A stretch of DNA of 64,000 bases, taken from positions 105,553 through 169,552 of the forward strand of contig NZ_SJSL01000008.1 in assembly GCF_004331695.1 (NCBI RefSeq), given 5' to 3'. Each line of letters opens with the position of its first letter. Within the stretch, counting starts at the first letter, position 1. Under the pieces are notes generated by a model, which saw nothing but the letters and a program-made list of their open reading frames with translations, did no database searches and was not told where the DNA came from. Made by a program: the position numbers and the translations under genes. The stretch is from Pedobacter psychroterrae (GTDB lineage: Bacteria; Bacteroidota; Bacteroidia; Sphingobacteriales; Sphingobacteriaceae). Shown piece by piece: positions 26,411-35,697 of the stretch.

Positions 26411-29400
26411 TGTCGCGTTGCTGTGTTTTAGGTTCTATGCCAATGTTCTTGCGCGCTTCTTCGTTCTTCATTTCACGTTCTTCCCGTTCCCTGTTTTCCT
26501 GTTCGCGCTGCTTGTCTTTTTCTCTTCTTGCCTTTCGTTGTTCCCTGGTTTCCTTCTTTTTGAAGATTTCCCTGAACTTATTGTAATCTACCACCAGGGC
26601 AAATCCCAATCCGGTTTCTATGATCTGTCCTTCAATGACGCCCTCGTTCTGGTTACGTCTATATGCCCTTAAGCGGTATCTGCCATCAGCCGACAGGGCG
26701 TATTCAACATTTACGTTACCGGCGATATTTGTCGAGCTCTGGTTTTGAGTAGGAGGGCCTTCCAAGCCGAAAGAACTGCCCACAGTTACCGTAAGCCTGT
26801 CGTTCAGCAGTTTTTTAGATAAACCTACTTCGAGGTCTGTTTTCTGCTCTAGTGATCCTGTAGAGTAATCCTCCGAAGAGTTCACTCCAAAATTGATATC
26901 AACACCCTGGATCAAGTCTGAAGCAAGGTTGTTCAGCTGCTCAGTTAATATCTTGCTCACACTTGATCTGGCCAATGTCGAAACACCGCCTCCTCCGCCT
27001 GCAAGGCTCTGGAAAGGATTCTCGGCTATAAACCTATTCAGTGCCAATAATGCGAAGACTTGTTTATTCAGTTCATTTTCATCCTGGTTTACTTGTTGTA
27101 GTCTGGTATAAACCGCCCCGTTTAAAGCGCCCCGTTCATTTTCGGGTAAGTCCAGTCGGAAGGAAATAGTTGGTTTCATCAACTCATCTTTCATCATCAA
27201 GTATACCTGGAATGGAAGCTTAGTCTTGGCTTGCGTATTTTCTGCATCGTTCAGTAAGTCGATTGGCGCAGCATTTACTTCGTATAATGCGGTCAGGTCC
27301 ACATTGGCCGACATAGGATCTCCCGTCCATACAATGGTGCTGCCCTCAACCAGTTTGAATTCTTTACGACCAAGCGGGCCAACTGATAGATTGTACGACC
27401 CATCCTTGATTTCGTACCTGCCTGTGAGGCTGGTCTTTCCGCTCTGGTCCATAGTCGCTATAAGACTTGCTTCCCCTTTCACGCTGAGCGCATCCCCATT
27501 TGAGGGATCTACTACTACATTTAGTTCAGCTTCCGGATCTATGTTTACAGTAGCACTTAAGTTTATCCCCTTAATGGGCGATTTGCTGATGCTGTCAGTA
27601 TTTAAGGCCTTCTGTCCGTTGTAAGGCGCAGCATCTGCGTCAATAAACTGAACGATTCCTTCCTGGTCTATTACCGACGGATCGTTGACAGGCATAGCAA
27701 AGTAAAACTTAGTGCCCTTTTCTACTGTGACGTTCATGTCCACAGAAGGCTGGTTCATGTCACCTCTCACTTTGATGTTGGTGCTTATATATACCGTGCC
27801 ATAGATCATATCATTGTCCTGTGCAGTGGAGTTTAAAGCCCTGAAGTTATCGGTATTGATGTCCATGTTGAACTTAAAGTTCTTATAGTCTGTAGTCAGT
27901 ACACCTCCGTTTATTACAGCTTTTTTACCCAATGAGTCAAGTATGGTGAAGTTGTCAAAATTGACGCCCTGTGGCGTAAAACTGATGGTCTCATCAGGTA
28001 TTCTCAAATACGAATTTACATATGTCGCAGTAAAAGCAACCTGGTTGAACTTCACGTCGCCCAGCACTTTTGGTGCGGTCAACGGTCCTTTTACCGATAG
28101 TTGTCCTGTTACTGTACCTGATCCATTTTTAATTTGCCCCATCGACAGGCTTTCCAAAGCCTTGAGGTCTACCTTATCGATATTCACGTTCAGATCCAGC
28201 GCGCTCTCAGGTTTGGTGTAGTAAAAGCCATTCACCCTGAGTTCGTGTACACCGGTCAATGAAATGTTGGTCTCAAAAGCATTCGCAGTGTTATTGTCTA
28301 TTGCGATTCTCAATGTTCCCAATTGATCTTTCTGATAGCGCAGCTGGTCTACAGTTAAATTAGCCTCAAACTTAGGGTCTGCCATCAGCTCCTTAACATC
28401 TACCGTTCCATTGATAGAACCGCCTACCAGGGCGCTGTCTTGCGCGGCAAAACTGGTAAGTGTTTCAATCCTGAAATCTTTGAATTCTACTTTAAGGGGC
28501 GAATTGGCTGTATTGCTGACACTATTTATACTTAGTAATTGCCCGCCTTTACTTAAGTTGAATTGGTTGGCGATTACACCTGACTTACCAAATTGTATGT
28601 AGTTTTCGGGTGCCACTGACCATTTCTCATAGTTTAAGAGGAATTTATTGGGATCAAGGCTAAACTGAAAATCTTTGTTGATGGACTTGAATGTTCCTCC
28701 CAAAATGTATTTGTCTTTCAATTTACTGTCCCTCAGAAAGATGTTCAGGCCGAGGTTATTATTAGCGGCTTCACCAGTTATCTCTGTGTTATATAAAGCA
28801 ATGGATGGGCTCTGCACGCTCTTTACCAGCAGTTTGTAGTTCAGCTTCTGGTTACTGTTGTTTACTTTGATACTCGTGCTGTCTACTTTAAAATCACCAT
28901 ATACCACTTGCGGGAACCATGCATCCATCAGCAGGCTGTCTTTTTGCGTGTCCAGCAAGCCGCTCATTCTTGAAGGAGAGAAGGCAGTCAGTTCCGGTAC
29001 GAAATTCTTCAGAAATTTAGGATTGTATAGATTAACATCAAAACGGAAACGCTGAGCCGGAATTTGCTTTACCTCACCAAAAGCATAGTACTTGTTGATT
29101 TGATTGATGAGCGCAGAACCCAGATTCGTCAACTGGTATTTCCCGTCTACTGAGGCACTGAGTATTTCTGATTTTAAGGTTAACAAGTTGTGATCTGCAC
29201 TCGCTTCTGAATGTACATCAATTGTGTCCAGGTCGAACTTCTGTCCATCTTTTACCAGTTGAAGGCTCCTTATGCTCACATCACCATTCAGGTAGTCAGG
29301 ATCTGCAGTTTTAATGTCAGCAGTAATTAATCCTGCCATTCTGAACTCCGTTGTGCTGAAATTTAGTTTTTGAAGATCTATCTGCTTAAGGTTAATATCC

Positions 29401-31607
29401 GCCTTTACTGCAGGGTATTTACCGGCAGTATTTGCGTAGGCAGTCAAACTGAAGTTGGCGTTCGTGTCGGCCATGCTGCTTTTCACATTCAGCTCCTGTT
29501 TGCTGTAAGTACCGCTTAGCAATAAATCTCTAAATGTATATTTATTATAATAAGCGCTTACCAGTTGGGCATCAACTTTTGCCGAGGCGGTTTTCATATC
29601 AAGTCCCCTGCCGCTCACTTTCGCTTTTACAGTGATGCGCCCAAGCTTAGGCTGCATCATCATCAGCCTGCCTACGTTAAAGTTGCTCAAAGCAATGTTG
29701 GCTGTGTAGCTTTCCTTGCCTTTACTGCCTCTCATCGATGCAAGTACTTTTGCCGAGCCCATGTCAGTGCCTACATTTACTGAGCTATTGAAATTGGTCA
29801 TCGAGCCTTTAAACTTACCATTGGCTACGATGACATTGGGAAGGGAGATGTTAGCAGGCAGTGATTTTTTAGGAATGACCACCAGTAAGTCCCTCTTGGT
29901 AATCGAAAATTTCTTAATGTTCAGGTCCAGTACGGTCTTATTGATATCAGGCAGGCCCTTCGCTGTTCCGCTGATATCTATACGTGTGTTTTTAAGTCCG
30001 GTTACCTGTAGCTTTGGAACAGAGAGATTACTCATATAACCACTGGCGCTTGCATCTATTTTAATCTTTTCATTGCGATAGGCAGCAGGAATGGCATCAC
30101 TAAAATATGCCGCATCTTTTAATCCTATGGTGGTATTTTTAACGGTCATAGAGATCTTTACCCTTTCCGGATGCTTGGTGAGGTCCTCCATGGAGGTATA
30201 ATCCAGTGCCGTATTGTTTTCAATAGAAGTATTGGGAGTTTTGACCACGAAGTTATTTACCCTGATCGCTTTATCCGAATAAACGACATCTCCCTGAAGC
30301 TTGTTCAGCTGAAAGCCACTTTTTTCTTTAAATCTGCCCTCTTTGACATTGACTTTTATTTCCTTGCTATTGTATACAATGGATTCTGCAAGCAATACAA
30401 GGTCGCTGATTTTCATGTGATTGAAATCCATTCCTTTACTGGCTTTTGCACCCAGGTTGTCAAACTGTATGTTGTTTTCAGCCAATTTCACCTGGCCCAC
30501 GGTTAATGAAAGCGGTGCCGGGGCTGCAGTATCAGGTTGTGCCGATTTCTTTACCGGTTTCACTGGTTTCATCGCAAACAGCACATTACTCTTGCTCAGG
30601 TTAGCCTCGCCTAGTTCATACTTTCCTGTAGTCAAATTAGCCAGTAGTTTGCTAAACGACAATTCTCCAAGCGCTACATTGGCCTTGTTGGCCGCCGAAT
30701 TAAAATTGATCTTTGTATTATTGATCTTAGCGTCTGCTACTTTATAGTTGCTGTTGGTCAAGTCTACAAATAGCTTAGTCAGCTTCAGTGTATTCAGGTC
30801 TACATCTGCATCCATACCTGATACCTTATCGTTAAAGCCTATTTTAATATTGCTGAAGTCAAAGTCTTCAACTTCTATCAGCGGTAATTTACCTGATGCT
30901 GCCTCCGCCGAATCGATGCTGCTTTCCAGGTGGGCGGCTAGCTGGGTCAGGGGTTTTTGCTGCAGGTATTTTAAGGATGTATTTTTTAGCGATAAGGTCT
31001 TGATCACATAATGCTGGTTGTTGAGGTCAAATTCTTTTAGCTTAGCCTTAAACTCGCCCAGGTATACCCTGGCATCATTGCCCGCTACATCGTCGCGGTA
31101 CACAATGCCGATGTCCTCAAAGTTTACCTTGTCAATTGAAAATTTCAAGGTAGAAGTAGTGTCTTTGTCTATCTCTTCCTCAGGTTTTTTCTCTTCCGAC
31201 ATAAATGCGTCCACTAAAAAGGAAAAGTTGAAGGAAGTATCCGGATTGATGCGGGTCACATTTGCCCTTATTTTCTTCAGGGTAATGTTGTTGATCTCTA
31301 CCTTATTGCTGATGAGCTTAAAAAGATTAATATCTACGGATAACTGCTCAGCATACAGCAATGTATCTTTCTTTAAGTCTTCTATATAAAGTTTATTGAG
31401 TACTACATCCTTAGGAAGTGCTATTTTGATGCTTTCAAGACGTACTTCTGTTTTGGTTTTCTTTTTAAGAAAAGCAATCGCTTTATCCTTTACAAAATTT
31501 TGTACGGCAGGAATATTCAACGAGGCTGCTAACAGCACCACCAACAGGATAATGCTTGCTATTATCCATAGCACAATTTTAAGACTTTTGCGTATATATT
31601 TATTCAA
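26394..31607 (-). CDS. tamB: TamB-family translocation/assembly protein (DUF490)
   Basis: 1737 residues. One N-terminal membrane anchor (about 8-30) is followed by an AsmA-like start (IPAVQNFVKDKAIAFLKKKT) and a very long series of beta-strand repeats. The C-terminal TamB domain (about 1250-1660) includes GRYEIKDGSYNLSVGPLGRK and DLPENERGALNG. The last 60 residues are an extremely charged Glu/Arg/Lys tail that looks disordered or coiled coil. Such proteins span the periplasm as a lipid-conducting groove and work with TamA. The family's bridge-like structure supports a role in phospholipid supply to the outer membrane. Confidence 0.95.
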   Translation of the reverse strand: MNKYIRKSLKIVLWIIASIILLVVLLAASLNIPAVQNFVKDKAIAFLKKKTKTEVRLESIKIALPKDVVLNKLYIEDLKKDTLLYAEQLSVDINLFKLISNKVEINNITLKKIRANVTRINPDTSFNFSFLVDAFMSEEKKPEEEIDKDTTSTLKFSIDKVNFEDIGIVYRDDVAGNDARVYLGEFKAKLKEFDLNNQHYVIKTLSLKNTSLKYLQQKPLTQLAAHLESSIDSAEAASGKLPLIEVEDFDFSNIKIGFNDKVSGMDADVDLNTLKLTKLFVDLTNSNYKVADAKINNTKINFNSAANKANVALGELSFSKLLANLTTGKYELGEANLSKSNVLFAMKPVKPVKKSAQPDTAAPAPLSLTVGQVKLAENNIQFDNLGAKASKGMDFNHMKISDLVLLAESIVYNSKEIKVNVKEGRFKEKSGFQLNKLQGDVVYSDKAIRVNNFVVKTPNTSIENNTALDYTSMEDLTKHPERVKISMTVKNTTIGLKDAAYFSDAIPAAYRNEKIKIDASASGYMSNLSVPKLQVTGLKNTRIDISGTAKGLPDINKTVLDLNIKKFSITKRDLLVVIPKKSLPANISLPNVIVANGKFKGSMTNFNSSVNVGTDMGSAKVLASMRGSKGKESYTANIALSNFNVGRLMMMQPKLGRITVKAKVSGRGLDMKTASAKVDAQLVSAYYNKYTFRDLLLSGTYSKQELNVKSSMADTNANFSLTAYANTAGKYPAVKADINLKQIDLQKLNFSTTEFRMAGLITADIKTADPDYLNGDVSIRSLQLVKDGQKFDLDTIDVHSEASADHNLLTLKSEILSASVDGKYQLTNLGSALINQINKYYAFGEVKQIPAQRFRFDVNLYNPKFLKNFVPELTAFSPSRMSGLLDTQKDSLLMDAWFPQVVYGDFKVDSTSIKVNNSNQKLNYKLLVKSVQSPSIALYNTEITGEAANNNLGLNIFLRDSKLKDKYILGGTFKSINKDFQFSLDPNKFLLNYEKWSVAPENYIQFGKSGVIANQFNLSKGGQLLSINSVSNTANSPLKVEFKDFRIETLTSFAAQDSALVGGSINGTVDVKELMADPKFEANLTVDQLRYQKDQLGTLRIAIDNNTANAFETNISLTGVHELRVNGFYYTKPESALDLNVNIDKVDLKALESLSMGQIKNGSGTVTGQLSVKGPLTAPKVLGDVKFNQVAFTATYVNSYLRIPDETISFTPQGVNFDNFTILDSLGKKAVINGGVLTTDYKNFKFNMDINTDNFRALNSTAQDNDMIYGTVYISTNIKVRGDMNQPSVDMNVTVEKGTKFYFAMPVNDPSVIDQEGIVQFIDADAAPYNGQKALNTDSISKSPIKGINLSATVNIDPEAELNVVVDPSNGDALSVKGEASLIATMDQSGKTSLTGRYEIKDGSYNLSVGPLGRKEFKLVEGSTIVWTGDPMSANVDLTALYEVNAAPIDLLNDAENTQAKTKLPFQVYLMMKDELMKPTISFRLDLPENERGALNGAVYTRLQQVNQDENELNKQVFALLALNRFIAENPFQSLAGGGGGVSTLARSSVSKILTEQLNNLASDLIQGVDINFGVNSSEDYSTGSLEQKTDLEVGLSKKLLNDRLTVTVGSSFGLEGPPTQNQSSTNIAGNVNVEYALSADGRYRLRAYRRNQNEGVIEGQIIETGLGFALVVDYNKFREIFKKKETREQRKARREKDKQREQENREREEREMKNEEARKNIGIEPKTQQRDNEKIN

Positions 31608-31716
31608 TTGAAAATTCCTTTGAGAGTTTGTAAAAGTTGATAATAACCAAAATCATGCCATATGACCGGCTATTATTATTTGTAATTATATCTACAATCA
31701 ATTCGGGCAAATTGTT

Positions 31717-31746
31717 CTTGAAATTTAATTTCAACCCTTATATTTA
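31717..31746 (+). promoter_or_regulatory. Candidate promoter for parC
   Basis: CTTG (31717-31720), 18 nt, then TATATTTA (31739-31746). Each box has one mismatch to the TTTG / TAnnTTTG consensus. It is placed 19 nt before the ATG at 31766 and argues against the earlier in-frame ATG at 31637. Confidence 0.4.
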
Positions 31747-31765
31747 CGGAATCCAATCCATTTTC

Positions 31766-34591
31766 ATGAGCGACGAAACAGAAAACAACATAAACGACGA
31801 AAATATGCATACCGTAATTCCCATCAACGGGCTTTACGAAAACTGGTTTCTCGATTATGCTTCTTATGTAATTCTTGATCGCGCTGTGCCACACATCAAT
31901 GACGGACTAAAACCGGTTCAGCGACGTATTATGCACTCCCTGCGCGAGATGGATGACGGACGTTTTAACAAAGCGGCCAATGTGATCGGAAATACCATGA
32001 AATACCACCCTCACGGGGATGCATCCATAGGGGATGCCATGGTACAGATCGGACAAAAGGATTTGCTGATCGATTGTCAGGGCAACTGGGGTGATCCCGT
32101 TACCGGCGACAGTGCAGCAGCCCCGCGTTATATAGAGGCGCGCTTATCTAAATTTGCCAACGAAGTGGTCTTTAATCCCGATACCACTGTATGGCAGCTT
32201 AGTTACGATGGCAGGAACAATGAACCCGTTACCTTACCTGTCAAATTCCCTTTGCTATTGGCCCAGGGTGCTGAAGGTATTGCAGTAGGTCTTGCTACCA
32301 AAGTAATGCCTCACAATTTTATAGAACTGCTGGATGCCTCCATTGCTGCGCTCAGTGGCGAAAGACCAAATATATTACCCGATTTCTTTACCGGCGGTAT
32401 GGCAGATTTTTCTGCCTACAATGAAGGGATGCGTGGTGGAAAGATCAGGGTGAGGGCCAAGATCACCGAAAAAGATAAGAAAACACTGGTGATCACAGAG
32501 GTGCCCTATAGCACCACTACGGGTTCGGTGATAGACAGCGTATTGTCTGCCAATGATAAAGGAAAGATTAAGATCAAGAAAATTGAGGACAATACGGCTG
32601 CTCATGTAGAGATCGTGATCCACCTTGCGCCAGGTATTTCACCTGATGTGACCATTGATGCCTTGTACGCATTTACGTCATGTGAAGTTTCCATTTCTCC
32701 AAATACCTGTGTAATCAGGGATGATAAGCCTCATTTTTTGAGTGTCAATGACATTCTGATCCAAAATACGCAGCATACTAAAAACCTGTTAAAACTGGAA
32801 CTGGAAATAAGACTGCACGAACTGCAGGAAAAGATCTTCTTCAGTTCCCTGCTCAGGATTTTCATCGAGGAAGGGATGTATAAAAATGCAGACTACGAAA
32901 ACTCAGGAAATTTTGAGACCGTAGTAACCGTGTTAAACCAGTTGTTTGAGCCTTTTAAAGCACAGCTTTACAGGGAGATCCTTCCGGAAGACTTTAAAAA
33001 GCTGATCGACAAACCGATGAGCAGCATCACCCGCTTTGATGTTAAGAAGGCCGACGAGCAGATGAAGGCGCTTAATGATGACATCAAAGTGGTTAAAAAC
33101 CACCTGCGTCACCTCACAGATTATGCCATTGCCTGGTTTCAGAAATTAAAAGACAAATATGGCAAAGGCAGGGAGCGTAAAACCGAAATACGCCTGTTTG
33201 ATAGGGTAGAGGCATCCAAAGTAGCCCTGGCCAATGTTAAGTTGTTCATGAACCGTGAAGAAGGTTTTATCGGAACTGGTCTGCGCAAGGATGAGTTCAT
33301 AGCCGATTGCTCTGACCTCGATGAGATCATTGTATTCAGAGAAGATGGCAAGTGCATCATTACCAAGGTGGCTGAAAAAACCTTTGTGGGCAAAGGAATC
33401 CTGCACGCCCAGGTATTTAAAAAGGGCGATGAGCGGACGGTGTACAACATGATCTATAAAGATGGCGCCAGCGGCGTTTCTTATATCAAGCGGTTTGCTG
33501 TGGTAGGGGTAACGCGTGATAAAGAATATGACCTTACTAAAGGCAGTAAAGGCTCTAAAGTGTTGTACTTCACTGCCAATCCGAATGGAGAGGCCGAGAT
33601 CATTACGGTGCAGCTTAAGCCGCATACCAAGTTAAAGAAACTACAGTTTGATCAGGACTATGCCGAAATAGCCATCAAAGGCCGTGGCTCGCAAGGAAAT
33701 ATTGTATCTAAATACCCTGTCAAAAAGATCTTGCTCAAGAGCAAAGGCGTGTCTACCCTTTCTGGCTTGAAGATCTGGTATGATGAGCTCCTGAGAAGGC
33801 TTAATGTAGACGGCAGGGGTAAATATCTGGGTGAATTTGATGGCGACGATAAGATCCTGCAGGTACATAAGGAAGGCTGGTATGAACTGAGTACCTTTGA
33901 ACTGAGCAATCATTTTGATGCCGACCTGATCCTGATCCAGAAGTTTAATCCGGAGAAACCCTTTGCGGTGGTGCAATTTGAAGGTAAGGCCAAGAACTAC
34001 TTTGTTAAAAGGTTTGTGTTTGAGCCGGTGGCTGTAGGCAGGAAAGTAAGCCTTATCAGTGAGGAAACAGGATCTAAGTTTATGTACCTGACCGGTAATC
34101 CCAATGCGGTATTAACGGTTGACGTGTTGAAAGGAAAGACACAGATTCCCGAAACACTGGAAATCGTGCTGGCGGAATTTATAGACGTTAAAGGAATCAA
34201 GGCCAATGGCAACAGACTGACACAGCATGATGTTAAAAACATCGCCATAGCAAATAATGCGGAAGAAGAATTAACCGCTGAAGAACCAAAGGCTGCCATC
34301 GCTTTTACAGAAACGAATACTACAGCACTGGAGCCTGATTCTGACACAGAGCTTGATTCAGATACAGAACCTGCAGATGAAACAGCGGAACCTGTTGAAG
34401 CTCAGGTAGCGCAGCTAAAGACAGAGGAAACGGAAGTGAAATTACCAGAGACAGATAAAAAAGCTAAGCCGGCTTGGAATGACCCTGCTGAAGAAAAGCC
34501 TGTGGAAAAACTAGCAAAAGATATCAAATTAGAAATCACTAACCCGGATGATCTGGATATTGATGACAAAGGGCAGACTAAACTTTTTTAA
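31766..34591 (+). CDS. parC: DNA topoisomerase IV subunit A (GyrA/ParC family)
   Basis: 941 residues from ATG 31766 (MSDETENNINDEN). The breakage-rejoining domain has DGLKPVQRRIMHS, KYHPHGDASIGDAMV and catalytic Tyr122 in APRYIEARLSKF. A coiled-coil and tower region follows, then a C-terminal domain of beta-propeller type (about 520-800) with degenerate repeats. The last 110 residues are a highly acidic, low-complexity tail (TEPEPD-like, many Glu/Asp/Thr). It should form topoisomerase IV with the ParE encoded upstream. The earlier in-frame ATG would add 43 residues unlike any topoisomerase N-terminus. Confidence 0.93.
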   Translation: MSDETENNINDENMHTVIPINGLYENWFLDYASYVILDRAVPHINDGLKPVQRRIMHSLREMDDGRFNKAANVIGNTMKYHPHGDASIGDAMVQIGQKDLLIDCQGNWGDPVTGDSAAAPRYIEARLSKFANEVVFNPDTTVWQLSYDGRNNEPVTLPVKFPLLLAQGAEGIAVGLATKVMPHNFIELLDASIAALSGERPNILPDFFTGGMADFSAYNEGMRGGKIRVRAKITEKDKKTLVITEVPYSTTTGSVIDSVLSANDKGKIKIKKIEDNTAAHVEIVIHLAPGISPDVTIDALYAFTSCEVSISPNTCVIRDDKPHFLSVNDILIQNTQHTKNLLKLELEIRLHELQEKIFFSSLLRIFIEEGMYKNADYENSGNFETVVTVLNQLFEPFKAQLYREILPEDFKKLIDKPMSSITRFDVKKADEQMKALNDDIKVVKNHLRHLTDYAIAWFQKLKDKYGKGRERKTEIRLFDRVEASKVALANVKLFMNREEGFIGTGLRKDEFIADCSDLDEIIVFREDGKCIITKVAEKTFVGKGILHAQVFKKGDERTVYNMIYKDGASGVSYIKRFAVVGVTRDKEYDLTKGSKGSKVLYFTANPNGEAEIITVQLKPHTKLKKLQFDQDYAEIAIKGRGSQGNIVSKYPVKKILLKSKGVSTLSGLKIWYDELLRRLNVDGRGKYLGEFDGDDKILQVHKEGWYELSTFELSNHFDADLILIQKFNPEKPFAVVQFEGKAKNYFVKRFVFEPVAVGRKVSLISEETGSKFMYLTGNPNAVLTVDVLKGKTQIPETLEIVLAEFIDVKGIKANGNRLTQHDVKNIAIANNAEEELTAEEPKAAIAFTETNTTALEPDSDTELDSDTEPADETAEPVEAQVAQLKTEETEVKLPETDKKAKPAWNDPAEEKPVEKLAKDIKLEITNPDDLDIDDKGQTKLF

Positions 34592-34610
34592 AAATTTCTA
34601 ACTTTGCAGC

Positions 34611-34964
34611 ATGTTTAGAAAATTAACGGGCATATTTATCTTACTCTGCTTCTTGCTGGTGAAGAACAGCCCGTTAGCTATTTTTGATATTTTAATACAG
34701 CCTGTTTCACTCTCAACGGTCTCATCATGCTCTATGCTTCCCCTGGAGCAGGAGCTTCCTGCCGAACAGGATAGTAACGAAACGCCTGAAGAAAGCAAGT
34801 CATCCAAACAGTTAGAATATGCAGACGAAGATTTCATCTGTCAGTCTGAATTAAATTTTTTACATGTCCTTTCTTTATCTAAAAGACTGGACAATCATTA
34901 CATTAAGCAAATAAGCCCAACTTATTTCTCATTGCCGCATCCGCCTCCCGACTGCATGGCATAG
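34611..34964 (+). CDS. Small exported hypothetical protein
   Basis: 117 residues, beginning 19 bp after the parC stop. The N-terminal hydrophobic segment (LTGIFILLCFLLVKNSPLA) could be a signal or anchor. The middle is acidic and low-complexity (LEQELPAEQDSNETPEES), and the C-terminus is SLPHPPPDCMA. No domain is recognised. A minus-strand frame covers part of the same bases, but the plus frame has the better start and a plausible export signal. It could be co-transcribed with parC. Confidence 0.55.
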   Translation: MFRKLTGIFILLCFLLVKNSPLAIFDILIQPVSLSTVSSCSMLPLEQELPAEQDSNETPEESKSSKQLEYADEDFICQSELNFLHVLSLSKRLDNHYIKQISPTYFSLPHPPPDCMA

Positions 34965-35008
34965 TTCCCCGTACAACCAATTATTTTTTTAAACAGCAAT
35001 TTTTTTAT

Positions 35009-35446
35009 ATGAAACAACCTTTTTTAGGTAAAATCGCTATAGCAGCAATTTTACTGAGCGCAGCTGCGTTAAATGTAAACGCACAAAAGATCCAGGAACA
35101 AGAATTAAAAATTAATGTTGCCGACATCAGCAATCCTGTTAAACATCTGGTAAACCTTGAACCCATTACTTTCAAATATGATGTAAGCAAATTCAACTAT
35201 TTAAAATTGCCTTCCGGCAATCAGTATGGTTTCAAAACCAATAATCTCAAAACAGAATTTCCTGAGATGGTAAAAGAAACCGGTAAAGTATACAGCGCAG
35301 GGAAGAATAATTCAAAAATCGCAAAGTACGACGAAGCGCAAACGCAAAGTCTGATCCCTGTTCTTGTAGCTGCCATCAAAGAGCAGCAAGCTCAAATAGA
35401 TAAGCTCAAAAAAGAGCTTGCGCAACTTAAACAAAGTGCCAAATAG
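35009..35446 (+). CDS. Exported stand-alone S74-like (endosialidase chaperone-type) protein
   Basis: 145 residues with a signal peptide (about 1-26, ending VNAQ). Residues 45-130 resemble the C-terminal intramolecular chaperone found on tail fibres and Bacteroidetes surface proteins: NLEPITFKYD, then YGFKTNNLKTEFPEMV (as in GLIAQEVEKVFPELV), then TQSLIPVLVAAIKEQQAQID and a final coiled coil. Normally this domain ends a long beta-structured protein; here it is alone, with no fibre domain. It may assist trimerisation of another exported protein or be a remnant. Confidence 0.7.
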   Translation: MKQPFLGKIAIAAILLSAAALNVNAQKIQEQELKINVADISNPVKHLVNLEPITFKYDVSKFNYLKLPSGNQYGFKTNNLKTEFPEMVKETGKVYSAGKNNSKIAKYDEAQTQSLIPVLVAAIKEQQAQIDKLKKELAQLKQSAK

Positions 35447-35475
35447 TTTCCAGTTTAGTTTTAGTATAGTTGAAA

Positions 35476-35500
35476 AGGCCATCTTCGGATGGCTTTTTTA
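35476..35500 (+). terminator. Terminator after the S74-like gene
   Basis: GCCATC (35478-35483), TTCG loop, GATGGC (35488-35493), then TTTTTT. The stem is short but carries a stable UUCG tetraloop, and a further G-T pair extends it. Confidence 0.85.
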
Positions 35501-35595
35501 TTATGCTACAGATTACACATTCAAATTTTAGAAGTTTAAGGTTTTGAATAGTGCTCTATAAGCACTTTGACTGACTGCTAAATGAATATGTTGAG

Positions 35596-35650
35596 AGTCC
35601 TGTGTGAGTCCGTTTTTTTCTTAGAAAAAACCGGACTCACACAGGACTCA
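35596..35650. repeat. Long inverted repeat between convergent genes
   Basis: Perfect 18-bp arms (35596-35613 and 35633-35650). Inside them a second TTTTTT/AAAAAA pairing is offset by one bulged C, leaving a loop of about 5 nt. It lies about 100 bp past the S74-like terminator and about 48 bp from the end of the convergent lipoprotein gene. It could be a bidirectional terminator or a mobile palindromic repeat. Confidence 0.85.
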
Positions 35651-35697
35651 CTCGGCACTCAGACCGGATGCACATATACCGGTGGTAAAGCGTATCC

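Noticed and set aside
31637..31765. N-terminal extension of ParC by 43 residues
   Set aside because: Hydrophobic extra residues are unlike topoisomerases, and a candidate promoter lies just before the chosen ATG.
34598..34837. Minus-strand frame opposite the small exported protein
   Set aside because: The plus-strand frame has the better start and export signal; this one is Ser-rich shadow sequence.
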